The notes below the pieces were generated by a model, which was not told the DNA's origin, did not search any database, and saw only the letters and a list, made by a program, of their open reading frames with translations. A program made the position numbers and the translations under genes. Below are positions 50,412 to 57,905 of a DNA stretch of 64,000 nt, in pieces. This DNA is from Kribbella soli (GTDB lineage Bacteria; Actinomycetota; Actinomycetes; Propionibacteriales; Kribbellaceae). The DNA lies in assembly GCF_004331345.1 (NCBI RefSeq), contig NZ_SJJZ01000001.1, positions 1,116,001 to 1,180,000 of the forward strand, written 5' to 3'. The stretch's first letter is position 1. Each line of letters opens with the position of its first letter.

Positions 50412-51712
50412 CAGGGCCTCCTCTCGTTTCGGGCGATCGCGGCGTCGGCGAGCCGCCGTACCTCTCGGATCGCGACCCCCGGGTCCTTCTCGCCGAGCCA
50501 GCACAGGTCGCGCTGCTGCTTCACCGCCAGGGAAATCTCCGGAAATCCGGTCAGCCGGGTGTCGGTCGCGAGCTTCGGATCGGACGTCAGGACGACGCGC
50601 CGGAACGACTCGAGATCGAAGTACTTCTCCGGCTCTTTTCCGAGCATTCCGGAAACGATCTGCTCGTCGGTGACGTTGCCGAGCGCCGGCATCTTGCCGC
50701 CCTTGAGCATCGGCGTCGCGCCCTCGGTCAGCCAGAACTTCACGAACGCCCAGGCCGCCTCGAACTTGGGCGACTTCGGGTTGACCATGATGAAGTTGCT
50801 GAACGAGCCGCCGTTCCAGTTCTGGCCGTCGACGGTCGGCGACGGCGCGAACGCGACCTTGAAGTCGTGCGGGTACTTCTTCGCGTCGTACAGGTAGCGC
50901 AGGTTGAACGGGGCGGTCGACCAGAGGTGGAACTCCTCGCCGAGGAACGAGTTCTGCTGGTACGCGTCGAGGTGCCGGGACAGCACCTCGGTCCACGGGA
51001 ACGCCGTTCCCTCGGCGATCATCTCGCGGCCGAGCCGGAAGCCCTGCTCGAAGTGCGGATCGCCGAAGTTCGAGCGGTTTCCGTCGTACCAGTAGTTCGG
51101 CCCGAGGGCGATCCGGGCGACGTCGGGCAGCGTGTACGTGCCGACCGTCTTGTCCGTCGTCAGCCTCTTCGCCGTCGCGCGGAACTCGTCGATCGTCCAC
51201 GACTGCGGGAGCTCGACGCCGGCCTGCTGCCGGAGCTTCTCGTTGAACAGCACGAAGAACGGCTCCCGCGCGGTGGCGAGCGCCTTGACCTTGCCGTTGT
51301 CGATGTACGACCGCGGCTGCTCGGTGTCGAGGAACACCTGCAGGTCCGGATCCGCCTTGACCCGATCGGTCAGGTCCGCCGCCAGTCCGGACCCGGCCCG
51401 CAACGCCATCGCGCCCTGCGAGTACGTGAAGTACACGTCGATGTCGACGCCACCCTGGAGGGCGGTGTCGAGCTTGAGGTTGCCGCGGTCGTCGTTCACG
51501 AACCGCGTGTAGTTCACCTTGTACTGCGGAAACTTCTCCTGGAACGCCTTCACCACATCAGCCGGCCCGGATGCCGCCGGCACCCCGCCCCAGACCTGCA
51601 GAGCCCCCGACCGCCCACCATCGCCACCGGAACACCCCGGCACCACAGCAGCCGCCAGCCCTGCCCCCACCCCGGCCAACACCTCCCGCCGAGAAAATCT
51701 TTTACGCCTCAC
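50411..51712 (-). CDS. Extracellular sugar-binding lipoprotein of an ABC importer
   Basis: 433 residues from GTG with GGGAGGTGG upstream. The signal has twin arginines (FSRREVLAG) and a lipobox VVPGC (C27), so it is probably a Tat-exported lipoprotein. The mature part fits family 1 solute-binding proteins (LQVWGGVPAASGPADVVKAFQEKFPQYKVNYTRF; WAFVKFWLTEGATPML). First gene of the locus. The sugar is not known. Confidence 0.88.
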   Translation of the reverse strand: MRRKRFSRREVLAGVGAGLAAAVVPGCSGGDGGRSGALQVWGGVPAASGPADVVKAFQEKFPQYKVNYTRFVNDDRGNLKLDTALQGGVDIDVYFTYSQGAMALRAGSGLAADLTDRVKADPDLQVFLDTEQPRSYIDNGKVKALATAREPFFVLFNEKLRQQAGVELPQSWTIDEFRATAKRLTTDKTVGTYTLPDVARIALGPNYWYDGNRSNFGDPHFEQGFRLGREMIAEGTAFPWTEVLSRHLDAYQQNSFLGEEFHLWSTAPFNLRYLYDAKKYPHDFKVAFAPSPTVDGQNWNGGSFSNFIMVNPKSPKFEAAWAFVKFWLTEGATPMLKGGKMPALGNVTDEQIVSGMLGKEPEKYFDLESFRRVVLTSDPKLATDTRLTGFPEISLAVKQQRDLCWLGEKDPGVAIREVRRLADAAIARNERRP

Positions 51713-51787
51713 AACCCACCTCCCACCAGATTGCGCAAAAGATTAGCGACCCCAACCCCTCCTGCCTACCCCCAACGCAAATCTTTT
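51691..51787. promoter_or_regulatory. Three AAAAGATT motifs at the binding-protein promoter
   Basis: In this GC-rich region an AT-rich motif occurs three times: plus-strand AAAAGATTAGCG at 51737-51748, and the minus-strand AAAAGATTTGCG at 51776-51787 and AAAAGATTTTC near 51691-51703, the last within the signal-peptide codons. The first copy abuts the perfect palindrome TTGCGCAA (51731-51738). They may be operators for the RpiR regulator or a LacI-type protein encoded elsewhere. Confidence 0.4.
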
Positions 51788-51794
51788 TCACGTG

Positions 51795-51888
51795 CCGAAG
51801 AACGGGTAGTGGTCCCCAGACCCGGGCGCACCCGACCCCGACCCACGCCTCACCAGGCAATCAAGCCGCGGCCACTACCCGTTCTTCG
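51795..51888. repeat. Palindromic element, copy 1
   Basis: Arm CCGAAGAACGGGTAGTGG at 51795-51812 and its perfect inverse CCACTACCCGTTCTTCGG at 51871-51888, with a 58-base G/C-rich centre. The right arm lies within the last codons of the AbiEi/DUF559 gene, which ends in residues TEERVVAAA. The same element recurs at 52789-52882. Confidence 0.85.
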
Positions 51889-52736
51889 GTACGCCGCAGG
51901 GCACTCTCGACAGTCGCCACCACCCACCGGGGATCGCCGATCACCTGCTGATAGGTGAACCGCAAAACGAGCCACCCGGCGGCGACGAGCTCGTCGTACC
52001 GCCGGCAGTCGGCGGCGAACTTCGCAGCCGATCCATGGAACTCGTATCCCTCAGCCTCCAGGACGACGCGCGCCGAACGGTGTCCCAGATCGACTCGCGC
52101 CCGGAACTCCCCGACATCTATCAGCAGCTGCGGTTCGAATCCCTCGATGCCGGCCGTCACCAGCAGACTCCGCAGCATCGACTCGAGGAAGCTTTCGGCG
52201 AGACCCGTAGCGGCGGCCCCGACCCGCACCGCGTTCGGCCGGCCGAGCCCGGACATCCCCACCGCTGCCGCAACCAGCTCGTCCTGGTTCACCCGACCCG
52301 TGGCGAGCGCAGCGTCGGCCACCGCCAAAGCCTCGCCGAACGGAAGGAGCCGGGCACAGTCCAGGACGGTTCGCAGCAGCGAGGTTCGGCGCGTACGCCG
52401 ATCCGCTGTCGGTAGATCCGCCCAGTGGAAGATCGCCGGCGGACCGGGCCTGGTGTTCCTGTTTGTCGGCAGCGTGATGTGCGGCTTGGTCGGCGACGCA
52501 AGGAGAGGCAACTGCCAGCGCGCGGCTGCGCTGGTGTGCGACAGGACCCCGTCGTAGGCGATGGCGGTCGTCAGGTCGGGCGCCAGACCCGGCAACCCGT
52601 AGATCCCGCGGGTCAGCCGCTCGACATCGCCACGCTGAACAGCCGCCGCCACCGATCGCCTGGAGGTCGCCCGCACCAGCTCGGCGGACGTGGCCCAGCC
52701 ACCCAACCGAGCAAGCACCTCGACGACGGACACCAC
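51861..52736 (-). CDS. AbiEi-type N-terminal domain fused to DUF559 (Vsr-like nuclease fold) protein
   Basis: 291 residues from a GTG at 52736 with AGGA upstream. Residues 1-50 form an AbiEi-like winged helix (VEVLARLGGWATSAELVRATSRRSVAAAVQRGDVERLTRGIYGLPG). A middle segment follows (LSHTSAAARWQLPLL). Residues about 205-290 resemble DUF559, a PD-(D/E)XK/Vsr-type fold (RARVDLGHRSARVVLEAEGYEFHG then DCRRYDELVAAGWLVLRFTYQQV), with the expected Asp and Glu. Such proteins are common in actinobacteria and their role is unknown. Two copies of a long palindrome bracket this gene. Confidence 0.75.
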   Translation of the reverse strand: MVSVVEVLARLGGWATSAELVRATSRRSVAAAVQRGDVERLTRGIYGLPGLAPDLTTAIAYDGVLSHTSAAARWQLPLLASPTKPHITLPTNRNTRPGPPAIFHWADLPTADRRTRRTSLLRTVLDCARLLPFGEALAVADAALATGRVNQDELVAAAVGMSGLGRPNAVRVGAAATGLAESFLESMLRSLLVTAGIEGFEPQLLIDVGEFRARVDLGHRSARVVLEAEGYEFHGSAAKFAADCRRYDELVAAGWLVLRFTYQQVIGDPRWVVATVESALRRTEERVVAAA

Positions 52737-52788
52737 CAAGACATCCTGCCCGCTCCCGCCGACCCCCGCCCAAAGTTGTCCACAGGTA

Positions 52789-52882
52789 CCGAAGAACGGG
52801 TAGTGCTCCGCCCCGCCAGCCCAAGCCACGCACCCCGGCGCGGCCCACCCAGCCGAAACAGCCACCACTACCCGTCCTTCGG
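52789..52882. repeat. Palindromic element, copy 2
   Basis: Arm CCGAAGAACGGGTAGTG at 52789-52805 and its inverse (one mismatch, CACTACCCGTCCTTCGG) ending at 52882, with a centre of about 60 bases. It lies in the upstream region of the AbiEi/DUF559 gene. The centre is only loosely like that of copy 1. Confidence 0.8.
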
Positions 52883-52942
52883 TTCACAACCCAAGGCGCC
52901 ACGAACAGCCCGTGTTATCCACGGGCGGGTCCGAGGTGTGGG

Positions 52943-53968
52943 TCAGAGGGTGCAGTTCACCAGGACGGGTTCGTTGATCAGGGTGATGTTGAAGGATTGT
53001 TGGACTTGGGTGCGGACGTGGGTGGCCAGGGTCAGGAGTTCCTTGGCGGTGGCTTGGCCCCGGTTGGTGAGGGCCAGGGTGTGTTTGGTGGAGACGGCGG
53101 CGTTGCCGATGGTGAAGCCCTTGGAGACGCCGGCGTGTTCGATGAGCCAGGCGGCGCTGGTTTTGACGCGGCCGTCGGGTTGCGGCCATTGGGGAGCGCC
53201 GGCGGGGACCTCGGCGGGGGTGTCGAGGATGGGGTTGGTGAAGAAGGAGCCTGCGCTCCACGTGTCGTGGTCGGCGGGGTCGAGGACCATGCCTTTGCTG
53301 CGGCGCAGGCCGAGGACGGCTTCCCGGACCTCGGTCATCGGCGCGCGCGAACCCGGCTCGACGTCGAGCACGCGGGCAAGTTCGGCGTACCCGACCGGCG
53401 CCGACAGGTCGCCCAGCGTCAGCTGGAACGTGACCTCGAGTACGACGTACCGCGACGGGTCGGCCTTGAACCGCGAGTTGCGGTAACTGAACCCGCAGTC
53501 GCCCGCGAAGATCGTCTCGACCTTGCCGGCAACCCGGTCCCACACCCGCACGGACGCGACCGTCTCCGCGACCTCGTGACCGTACGCGCCGACGTTCTGC
53601 ACCGGAGTCGAGCCGGCGAGCCCGGGGATGCCGGACATCGACTCGAGCCCGCTCCACTCCTCCGCGATCGCGCGCTGTACGACGCCGTCCCAGTCCTCCC
53701 CGGCCGCGATGTGCACCATCGCCCCGGAGCACATGTCCGCGTCGACGCTGATGCCGGACGTCGCGATCTTCACCACGGTCCCGCGGAACCCGTCGTCCCC
53801 GATCACCACATTGCTGCCGCCCGAGAGCAGCAGCACCGGCTCCCCGGCCGCGTCGGCGTCCCGGACTGCCGTGATCAGGTCGTCCTCGGTACTGACCTCG
53901 ACGAACTTGTCGGCCGAACCACCGATCCGCAGCGTGGTGTAGTCGGCCAGCGAAACGTGCGTACTCAC
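52943..53968 (-). CDS. murB: UDP-N-acetylenolpyruvoylglucosamine reductase
   Basis: 341 residues from GTG. FAD-binding vanillyl-alcohol-oxidase fold: TTLRIGGSADKFVEV, LLLSGGSNVVIGDDG, IPGLAGSTPVQNVGAYGHEV, and the catalytic region DTWSAGSFFTNPIL with Ser, and INEPVLVNCTL at the end. It reduces the enolpyruvyl group to make UDP-MurNAc in peptidoglycan synthesis. Its GTG overlaps the stop of the MaoC-like gene, so it is coupled with the had-like pair. Confidence 0.95.
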   Translation of the reverse strand: MSTHVSLADYTTLRIGGSADKFVEVSTEDDLITAVRDADAAGEPVLLLSGGSNVVIGDDGFRGTVVKIATSGISVDADMCSGAMVHIAAGEDWDGVVQRAIAEEWSGLESMSGIPGLAGSTPVQNVGAYGHEVAETVASVRVWDRVAGKVETIFAGDCGFSYRNSRFKADPSRYVVLEVTFQLTLGDLSAPVGYAELARVLDVEPGSRAPMTEVREAVLGLRRSKGMVLDPADHDTWSAGSFFTNPILDTPAEVPAGAPQWPQPDGRVKTSAAWLIEHAGVSKGFTIGNAAVSTKHTLALTNRGQATAKELLTLATHVRTQVQQSFNITLINEPVLVNCTL

Positions 53969-54366
53969 CGGACCCGCACGACCGCCCTGGCCCGGCCGAG
54001 CACCTTCTCCTCGCCGGCGAGGGCCGTGATGTCGATCTCGGCCAACCCGTCCGCGACCTTGTCGACCTTGGCCGTGAACGTCACGCTCGCGCCCTTGTCG
54101 TCGTCCGGTACGACGACCGGCTTGGTGAACCGTACGCCGTACTCCACCAGGTCGGCCGGATCGTCGATCCAGTCTGTGACCACGCGCACCGCGGACGCCA
54201 TCGTGAGCATCCCGTGCGCGATCACACCGGGCAGGCCGAGCGCCGCGGCCATCCGGTCGTTCCAGTGGATCGGGTTGAAGTCCCCGCTGGCCCCGGCGTA
54301 CCGGACCAGGTCCTCGCGCCGCAGCGTGACCGTCAACGGCGGCAGCTCGGTTCCTACCTCGGTCAT
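53965..54366 (-). CDS. MaoC-like (R)-hydratase, HadB type
   Basis: 133 residues. Hot-dog fold with the catalytic motif YAGASGDFNPIHWNDRMAAALGLPGVIAHGMLT, containing the Asp and His of MaoC hydratases. It sits between a HadA-like gene and murB, as HadB does near rpmG in mycobacteria. It probably forms a heterodimer with the product of the preceding gene for 3-hydroxyacyl dehydration. Confidence 0.9.
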   Translation of the reverse strand: MTEVGTELPPLTVTLRREDLVRYAGASGDFNPIHWNDRMAAALGLPGVIAHGMLTMASAVRVVTDWIDDPADLVEYGVRFTKPVVVPDDDKGASVTFTAKVDKVADGLAEIDITALAGEEKVLGRARAVVRVR

Positions 54367-54785
54367 GCGTCCGCCCGGTTGTGCGAGAGGGTCGACGTCG
54401 CCGTGGCGATCGGCTCGCCGTCGACGGTGGTCAGGGTGGTCTCGTACATGATCACCTCGACGGGACCGGCTTTGCGCACGGTGGTGATGGTGGCGGTCGC
54501 GGCGATGGCGTCACCGGCCTTGATCGGGCGGGTGTAGCTGAACTTCTGCGCGCCGTGCACGATCCGGTCCAGCCGCAGGCCGAGCTCCTCGTCGTTCAGC
54601 AGCTCCTCGAGGGCGCGGCTGCCGACCATGAACGCGAACGTCGGCGGCGCGATCGCGTCATCGCCCCGGTACGCCGGGTTACGGTCGCCGATCGCGTCGG
54701 CGAACTCCCGGATCTTCTCCCGGCCGACCTGGTAGGACTCGGCGGCCGCGTAACTCCGGCCGACCATCGTGGCGTCGATCGTCAT
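54363..54785 (-). CDS. FAS1-type dehydratase region protein, HadA type
   Basis: 140 residues from the ATG at 54785. Hot-dog fold without the complete hydratase motif (EKIREFADAIGDRNPAY; PPTFAFMVG; RIVHGAQKFSYTRPIKAGDAI), as in non-catalytic HadA-like partners. A TAGGGT box lies eight bases before the ATG, so the transcript may be leaderless or nearly so. It overlaps the MaoC-like gene by four bases. Confidence 0.87.
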   Translation of the reverse strand: MTIDATMVGRSYAAAESYQVGREKIREFADAIGDRNPAYRGDDAIAPPTFAFMVGSRALEELLNDEELGLRLDRIVHGAQKFSYTRPIKAGDAIAATATITTVRKAGPVEVIMYETTLTTVDGEPIATATSTLSHNRADA

Positions 54786-54856
54786 ATCCGCTAACCCTAC
54801 TGGCAGACTATGGTCCGGGTTTCCGCTGCCCACGATTGTGACGGAGAAGGTTGAAC

Positions 54857-55603
54857 GTGACGGCAGTGGCGGCGCTGGCGAAGTACGCGCCTCGGTACCG
54901 GCTGGAGATCGGCGCGCCGGAGGGCTCCGAGTGGCTGCGGGTGGACCGGATCCTGGAGCCCGGCAGCCCCGAGCTCACCGAGCTGCTCAAGCGGGACGAC
55001 GAGGCCAGTTGCCACCGTACGGCGCACGCGAACGCGCTCAGCATGATGTCGTTCTACGCCGGCCGCGCGCCCGCGACCGCGCTCCTGCTCTGGGCCCTGG
55101 AGGGCCACGTCCTCGACATCCGCCCGCAGAACCTGTGGGTCCGCCCGCACGACGGGCACGGCATCGCGGCGGTCGCCGTACGCTCCGCCGACTTCCTCCC
55201 CGGCGGGCTGGAGACGCTGTACGACGTGGTGCTGCGACAGCACCTGCTTCCACTAGCCGAGGAGCTGCACCAGCGGACGCGGGCCGGGTTGCGGCAGGTG
55301 TACGGCGGCGTCGCGGCGGGCGTCGCGATGGGATTCTGTGCCGCAACACGCGAGGACGTCACGGTGGAACCGGCGCACCTGCTCAAGCGGTGGCGGACGT
55401 TCGTGGCGAAGGCCCCGGGCGGGCTCGCGCGGCTCGGCGAGGTGGAGGTGGCGGCCGGGAAGCTCGTCTACCTACGGAACACCTGCTGTCTGTATTACAC
55501 GAGCGATGTCGGCAACGGGACCCTCTGCGGCTCCTGCTGCCTCACTCCTCGTGACGAGCGTCTCACCGCCTACGAGGGCGGCCGCCCGATTCTCACCGTC
55601 TGA
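54857..55603 (+). CDS. FhuF-like protein with C-terminal [2Fe-2S] cysteine motif
   Basis: 248 residues from the GTG at 54857, six bases after GAGAAGG; a TTG two codons upstream is the alternative. The C-terminus has the FhuF-type motif CC-x12-C-x2-CC (TCCLYYTSDVGNGTLCGSCC), two residues longer between the Cys pairs than the x10 spacing of E. coli FhuF. An acidic N-terminal domain precedes it. The likely role is ferric-siderophore reduction, though no siderophore genes are nearby. Confidence 0.8.
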   Translation: MTAVAALAKYAPRYRLEIGAPEGSEWLRVDRILEPGSPELTELLKRDDEASCHRTAHANALSMMSFYAGRAPATALLLWALEGHVLDIRPQNLWVRPHDGHGIAAVAVRSADFLPGGLETLYDVVLRQHLLPLAEELHQRTRAGLRQVYGGVAAGVAMGFCAATREDVTVEPAHLLKRWRTFVAKAPGGLARLGEVEVAAGKLVYLRNTCCLYYTSDVGNGTLCGSCCLTPRDERLTAYEGGRPILTV

Positions 55604-55613
55604 AGGAACGGCC

Positions 55614-55645
55614 AAGGGCCGCTTCGGTAGTCCGAAGCGGCCCTT
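55614..55645. terminator. Bidirectional terminator between FhuF-like gene and rpmG
   Basis: A perfect 14-base stem (AAGGGCCGCTTCGG with CCGAAGCGGCCCTT) and loop TAGT lie between two converging genes. No long T run is present. Confidence 0.8.
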
Positions 55646-55660
55646 GCGAAAGACCTGAGG

Positions 55661-55828
55661 TCAGCGGGTCTCGCGGTGGTCCGTGTGGTCGTTGCACCGG
55701 TGGCAGTACTTCTTCAGCTCAAGACGATCCGGGTCGTTCCGCCGGTTCTTCTTGGTGATGTAGTTCCGCTCCTTGCAGACCGTGCATGCCAGCGTGATCT
55801 TCGGGCGAATGTCGGTTGACTTGGCCAC
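55661..55828 (-). CDS. rpmG: 50S ribosomal protein L33
   Basis: 55 residues from GTG ([38 protein letters not shown]). Both CxxC pairs (CTVC, CHRC) are present, so this is the zinc-binding form. An AGAGG site lies upstream. It precedes the had-like genes and follows tRNA-Met. Confidence 0.96.
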   Translation of the reverse strand: MAKSTDIRPKITLACTVCKERNYITKKNRRNDPDRLELKKYCHRCNDHTDHRETR

Positions 55829-55895
55829 TGCTGCCTCTTCTGTTCAGGAGTGCGCAACTGAGGTGATCGCACTCTCGAGATACTGCCTTGCCAGG

Positions 55896-55969
55896 TAGCG
55901 GGGGCGGGAGTCGAACCCGCGACACCACGATTATGAGCCGTGTGCTCTAACCACCTGAGCTACCCCGCC
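55896..55969 (-). tRNA. tRNA-Met (anticodon CAT), elongator type
   Basis: Minus-strand cloverleaf of 74 bases: acceptor GGCGGGG/CCCCGCT with a G-U closing pair, discriminator A, D-arm TAGCTCAGGTGGTTAGAGC, anticodon loop CTCATAA, and T-arm CGCGGGTTCGACTCCCG. CCA is not encoded. The paired first acceptor position marks it as elongator rather than initiator. Confidence 0.95.
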
Positions 55970-56013
55970 GGGTGAGTTCGTCATCCCACCCGGAGGTGGG
56001 ATGCCGTTCTCAG

Positions 56014-56086
56014 AGCCCCTTTACGGAATCGAACCGTAGACCTTCTCCTTACCATGGAGACGCTCTGCCGACTGAGCTAAAGGGGC
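56014..56086 (-). tRNA. tRNA-Thr (anticodon GGT)
   Basis: Minus-strand cloverleaf of 73 bases: acceptor GCCCCTT/AAGGGGC, D-arm TAGCTCAGTCGGCAGAGC, anticodon stem TCTCC/GGAGA with loop ATGGTAA, and T-arm TACGGTTCGATTCCGTA. CCA is not encoded. The order tRNA-Thr, tRNA-Met, rpmG is conserved in actinobacteria. Confidence 0.95.
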
Positions 56087-56209
56087 GGGCCGAGGAGAGA
56101 GATTACACGGTCCGCCGCCCCGATGTGAAATCGAGCCGACCGCACTGTGCAGGCCCCTCAGTCCGTCCCGGAAATCATACCGGGTCCGGCGGAGTGCTCT
56201 TGACCATTT

Positions 56210-57151
56210 TCAGTCCAGTACGGCGTCGTCCTCGGAGAAGTCGTCCGAGGCGTCCGTCGGCGGATGCGCGAGATGCCACTGAACCGACGCGCGGAGCGTC
56301 TCGGCCGGATCCACGGGAGCCCAGCCGAGCACCGTGCGCGCCTTCCACGGGTCCATCAGCAGGTGCTGGTCGATCGCCCCTGTGAGCGACAGGTCCGACG
56401 GCAGCAGGTCGTCCCGCACCCGCACCAACTCCGTGTCCTCGGTTCCCGCCGCCGCCAGGATCTGTTCGGCGAACAGCCGGTACGGCGCGGTCGACGGCTC
56501 CACCACGTTGAAGGCACCGGGGACGTCACTACCCAGCGCCAAGGACACTGCGGCTGCGACGTCGCCGACGTACACCCGGCTGAAGAGGAACTGCCCGGAA
56601 CCGACCGGGATCCGGCGCCGCCCGGCCCGGACGCGCCGCAGGACGAACTCGAAGCGCCGCTGATAGTCGTGCTCGCCGTACACGGCTCCGAGCCGCAGCA
56701 CGGTCGCGCCCCGCGGGAGATACCGCTCCTCCACCTCGAGGTTCTCGTACTTCGGCCCGTCGACGAAGCGGCGGTCCCGCAGCGGTGATTCCTCGGTCAG
56801 CGGCAGCGCGTCCGTCGTACGGTCCGAGTGCAGACCGTCGTACGCCCGGTAGACGTCGCCGCTGGAGATGGCGACGAGCTTCACGGACGGGCCGACCGCG
56901 CCGAGGGCCGCGTCGGCGGCCGCCGCGTTCATGCCCGAGATGTCGACGAGCGCCTCGGGATCGAACGGTTTCAGCGCGGCGGCCAACGCCGTCCCGTCGT
57001 GCCGGTCGACGTGCGCGTGCTCGACCGGCACCAGATCATCGGGCTCATGGTCGCCGCGATGCACCACCAGCAGCGTGTGCCCCTCCGCAGCCAGCCGCTC
57101 GACGACGGCCCGGCCGATGAACTGGGTTCCACCCAAGATCGCGATCCGCAT
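56210..57151 (-). CDS. NAD-dependent epimerase/dehydratase family protein
   Basis: 313 residues. Extended SDR with nucleotide motif ILGGTQFIGRAVVERL, VDISGMNAAAADAALG, and KLVAISSGDVYRAYDGL, followed by a short-chain core ending with a C-terminal domain of sugar-epimerase type. The usual YxxxK is represented by KYENLEVEE, where the Tyr and Lys order is changed, so it is an atypical member. The start is at MRIAILGG; TAGGAC seven bases upstream hints at a leaderless transcript. No sugar-biosynthesis genes are adjacent. Confidence 0.82.
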   Translation of the reverse strand: MRIAILGGTQFIGRAVVERLAAEGHTLLVVHRGDHEPDDLVPVEHAHVDRHDGTALAAALKPFDPEALVDISGMNAAAADAALGAVGPSVKLVAISSGDVYRAYDGLHSDRTTDALPLTEESPLRDRRFVDGPKYENLEVEERYLPRGATVLRLGAVYGEHDYQRRFEFVLRRVRAGRRRIPVGSGQFLFSRVYVGDVAAAVSLALGSDVPGAFNVVEPSTAPYRLFAEQILAAAGTEDTELVRVRDDLLPSDLSLTGAIDQHLLMDPWKARTVLGWAPVDPAETLRASVQWHLAHPPTDASDDFSEDDAVLD

Positions 57152-57272
57152 GAACACAGTCCTACCGGTCCGGGCGCTCGGGTCCTAGGTTCGTCTGCGA
57201 TCGGCAGACACCGGATGTCGAGAATCGCCGCACGGCTCCGTCGTACTGGCAGGACCTACGAGAGGAGCACGG

Positions 57273-57905
57273 ATGTCCGAGACAGCAATGCCGCCGGTGG
57301 TGCCGGCCGAGGAATGGGCCGCGGCCCGCGCCGAACTGCTGGTCGCCGAGAAGGAGGCCACGCGCGCTCTGGACCGGATCGCGGCCCAGCGGCGGCGGCT
57401 GCCGATGGTGCGGTTCGACGAGTACACGTTCAGGGCGGCCGACGGTCCGGTCACGCTGCGGGAGCTCTTCGGTGAGCACCGCCAGCTCGCGCTGTACCAG
57501 TTCATGAACGCCGGTCCGGACGTGTTCTGCGGCGGCTGCACGTACTTCACCAAGAACGTCGCCAACCTCGCCGGCCTGGCCGGCAACGACGTGGCCTGGG
57601 CGACCGTTTCCGATATGCCGATCGAGCAGATGGCCGGGTACTGGAAGCAGATGGGCTGGGAGCACATCCCGTTCGCGTCCTCGGCAGGTACGACGTTTTC
57701 CGCCGACTGCGGCGTCGGCGGCGGCTTCCTGCTGAGCCTGTTCCTGCGCGACGGCGACAACGTTTTCCGCACCTACACGACCGGCCAGCGCGGCGTCGAC
57801 CGGCTGCTGTTCAGCACGAACGTCTCCGACCTCGCCGTGTACGGCCGCCAGGAGGACTGGGAGGACTCCCCGGCAGGTTGGCCGCAGGCGCCGACGTACG
57901 GCTAG
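57273..57905 (+). CDS. DUF899 (thioredoxin-like) family protein
   Basis: 210 residues with an AGAGGAG site before the ATG. The sequence fits DUF899 proteins (EEWAAARAELLVAEKEATRALDRIAAQRRRLPMVRFDEYTF; LYQFMNAGPDVFCGGCTYFTKNV). It has a CGGC motif resembling the thioredoxin CxxC. Function unknown; a redox or detoxifying role is assumed. It converges with the LLM operon, overlapping its end by four bases. Confidence 0.82.
   Translation: MSETAMPPVVPAEEWAAARAELLVAEKEATRALDRIAAQRRRLPMVRFDEYTFRAADGPVTLRELFGEHRQLALYQFMNAGPDVFCGGCTYFTKNVANLAGLAGNDVAWATVSDMPIEQMAGYWKQMGWEHIPFASSAGTTFSADCGVGGGFLLSLFLRDGDNVFRTYTTGQRGVDRLLFSTNVSDLAVYGRQEDWEDSPAGWPQAPTYG

Noticed and set aside
49479..51200. Longer N-terminus for the MalF-type permease and a similar extension for the hypothetical propeller-like protein
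   Set aside because: The extra residues are low-complexity readings inside the upstream gene; ATGA overlaps at 50411 and 48665 fix the starts.
41430..52925. DnaA-box-like words (TTGTCCACA at 52776, on the minus strand near 43590; TTATCCACG near 52915)
   Set aside because: They are single and scattered, without clustering, AT-rich unwinding region or dnaA/dnaN nearby, so no origin is called.
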